Shown: positions 63,974 to 64,000 of the stretch, one piece after another
Numbering within the stretch: the stretch's first letter is position 1
How the letters are laid out: each line of letters begins with the position of its first letter
Assembly: GCA_014841595.1 (NCBI GenBank)
Contig: JACYUE010000001.1
Coordinates: 1,724,996-1,788,995 of the forward strand
Direction: 5' to 3'
From: Oxalobacteraceae sp. CFBP 8761
GTDB taxonomy: Bacteria; Pseudomonadota; Gammaproteobacteria; Burkholderiales; Burkholderiaceae_D
DNA: 64,000 nucleotides
Notes under the pieces: model-generated
What the model was told of the DNA's origin: nothing
Database searches by the model: none
Seen by the model: only the letters and a program-made list of their open reading frames with translations
Position numbers and translations under genes: made by a program

Positions 63974-64000
63974 ATGAAATCACTGCACGCGCAAGACATC
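63974..64000 (+). CDS. Start of a gene cut by the window end
   Basis: An ATG with CCGGAG seven bases upstream opens a frame reading MKSLHAQDI before the sequence ends. The position, divergent from the chromate transporter, would suit a regulator such as a LysR protein, but nine residues are not enough to assign one. Confidence 0.45.

Overview
This looks like a stretch of chromosome from a high-GC betaproteobacterium, most likely Oxalobacteraceae (Massilia/Duganella/Telluria type). The evidence is the high GC content, a Bug-type solute receptor next to a Burkholderiales-style porin, a dadA-alr-Lrp cluster, an FNR with the E. coli cysteine spacing, and many multi-domain signalling proteins. The genus is inferred from gene content; no rRNA or tRNA gene was seen. 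No insertion sequence, prophage or CRISPR array was recognised.

Layout. 0-5.3 kb: the end of a type VI secretion effector locus, with a VgrG spike lacking its 5' end, a phospholipase D effector (Tle5 class), a Sel1-repeat lipoprotein that is the probable immunity protein, and a PAAR tip. 5.3-9.3 kb: a large hybrid histidine kinase and a divergent SRAP (YedK) DNA-lesion protein. 9.3-13.8 kb: a glucarate uptake and dehydration set (LysR regulator, porin, Bug receptor, gudD), all on the minus strand. 13.9-16.9 kb: D-amino acid catabolism (dadA-alr) with a divergent Lrp regulator. 17-25 kb: nitronate monooxygenase, flavin reductase, then oxygen-related genes (a helical protein, a universal stress protein behind an FNR-type box, a PAS chemoreceptor behind a well-placed FNR promoter, and hemN). 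25-29 kb: transport, membrane and DUF885 peptidase genes. 29-31.4 kb: a patch of small poorly conserved genes including a ComJ-like protein. 31.4-35.7 kb: a LysR/cupin pair, a Fur-box-controlled Fiu-type siderophore receptor and a metallophosphoesterase. 35.7-40.4 kb: a PBP1A-type enzyme, fnr, and a small RHH-SPFH-RHH module with a perfect 16-bp palindrome. 40.5-47.6 kb: acyl-CoA ligase, SET protein, pncB, a DUF4019 protein, topoisomerase IB and a Na+/H+ antiporter. 47.6-52.3 kb: a GGDEF-EAL protein and a hybrid kinase. 52.5-57.4 kb: an aryl-CoA operon of anthraniloyl-/salicylyl-CoA type (fused monooxygenase/reductase, crotonase, acyl-CoA dehydrogenase, RidA). 57.4-59.7 kb: a membrane protein with about 13 eleven-residue repeats fused to an SRPBCC domain, and a small conserved-looking protein. 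59.8-64 kb: a Cache chemoreceptor, S-formylglutathione hydrolase, a two-gene chromate transporter and the first codons of a further gene.

Themes. Oxygen sensing links several loci: fnr itself, the FNR-type boxes before the stress protein and the PAS chemoreceptor, and anaerobic heme synthesis by hemN. Catabolism is represented by incomplete peripheral pathways (glucarate, aryl-CoA, D-amino acids, formaldehyde), whose remaining enzymes must be encoded elsewhere. The least conventional items are the VgrG-Tle5-lipoprotein-PAAR module with its bipartite immunity candidate, the 11-mer repeat/SRPBCC fusion, and the RHH-SPFH-RHH module with its palindromic operator.
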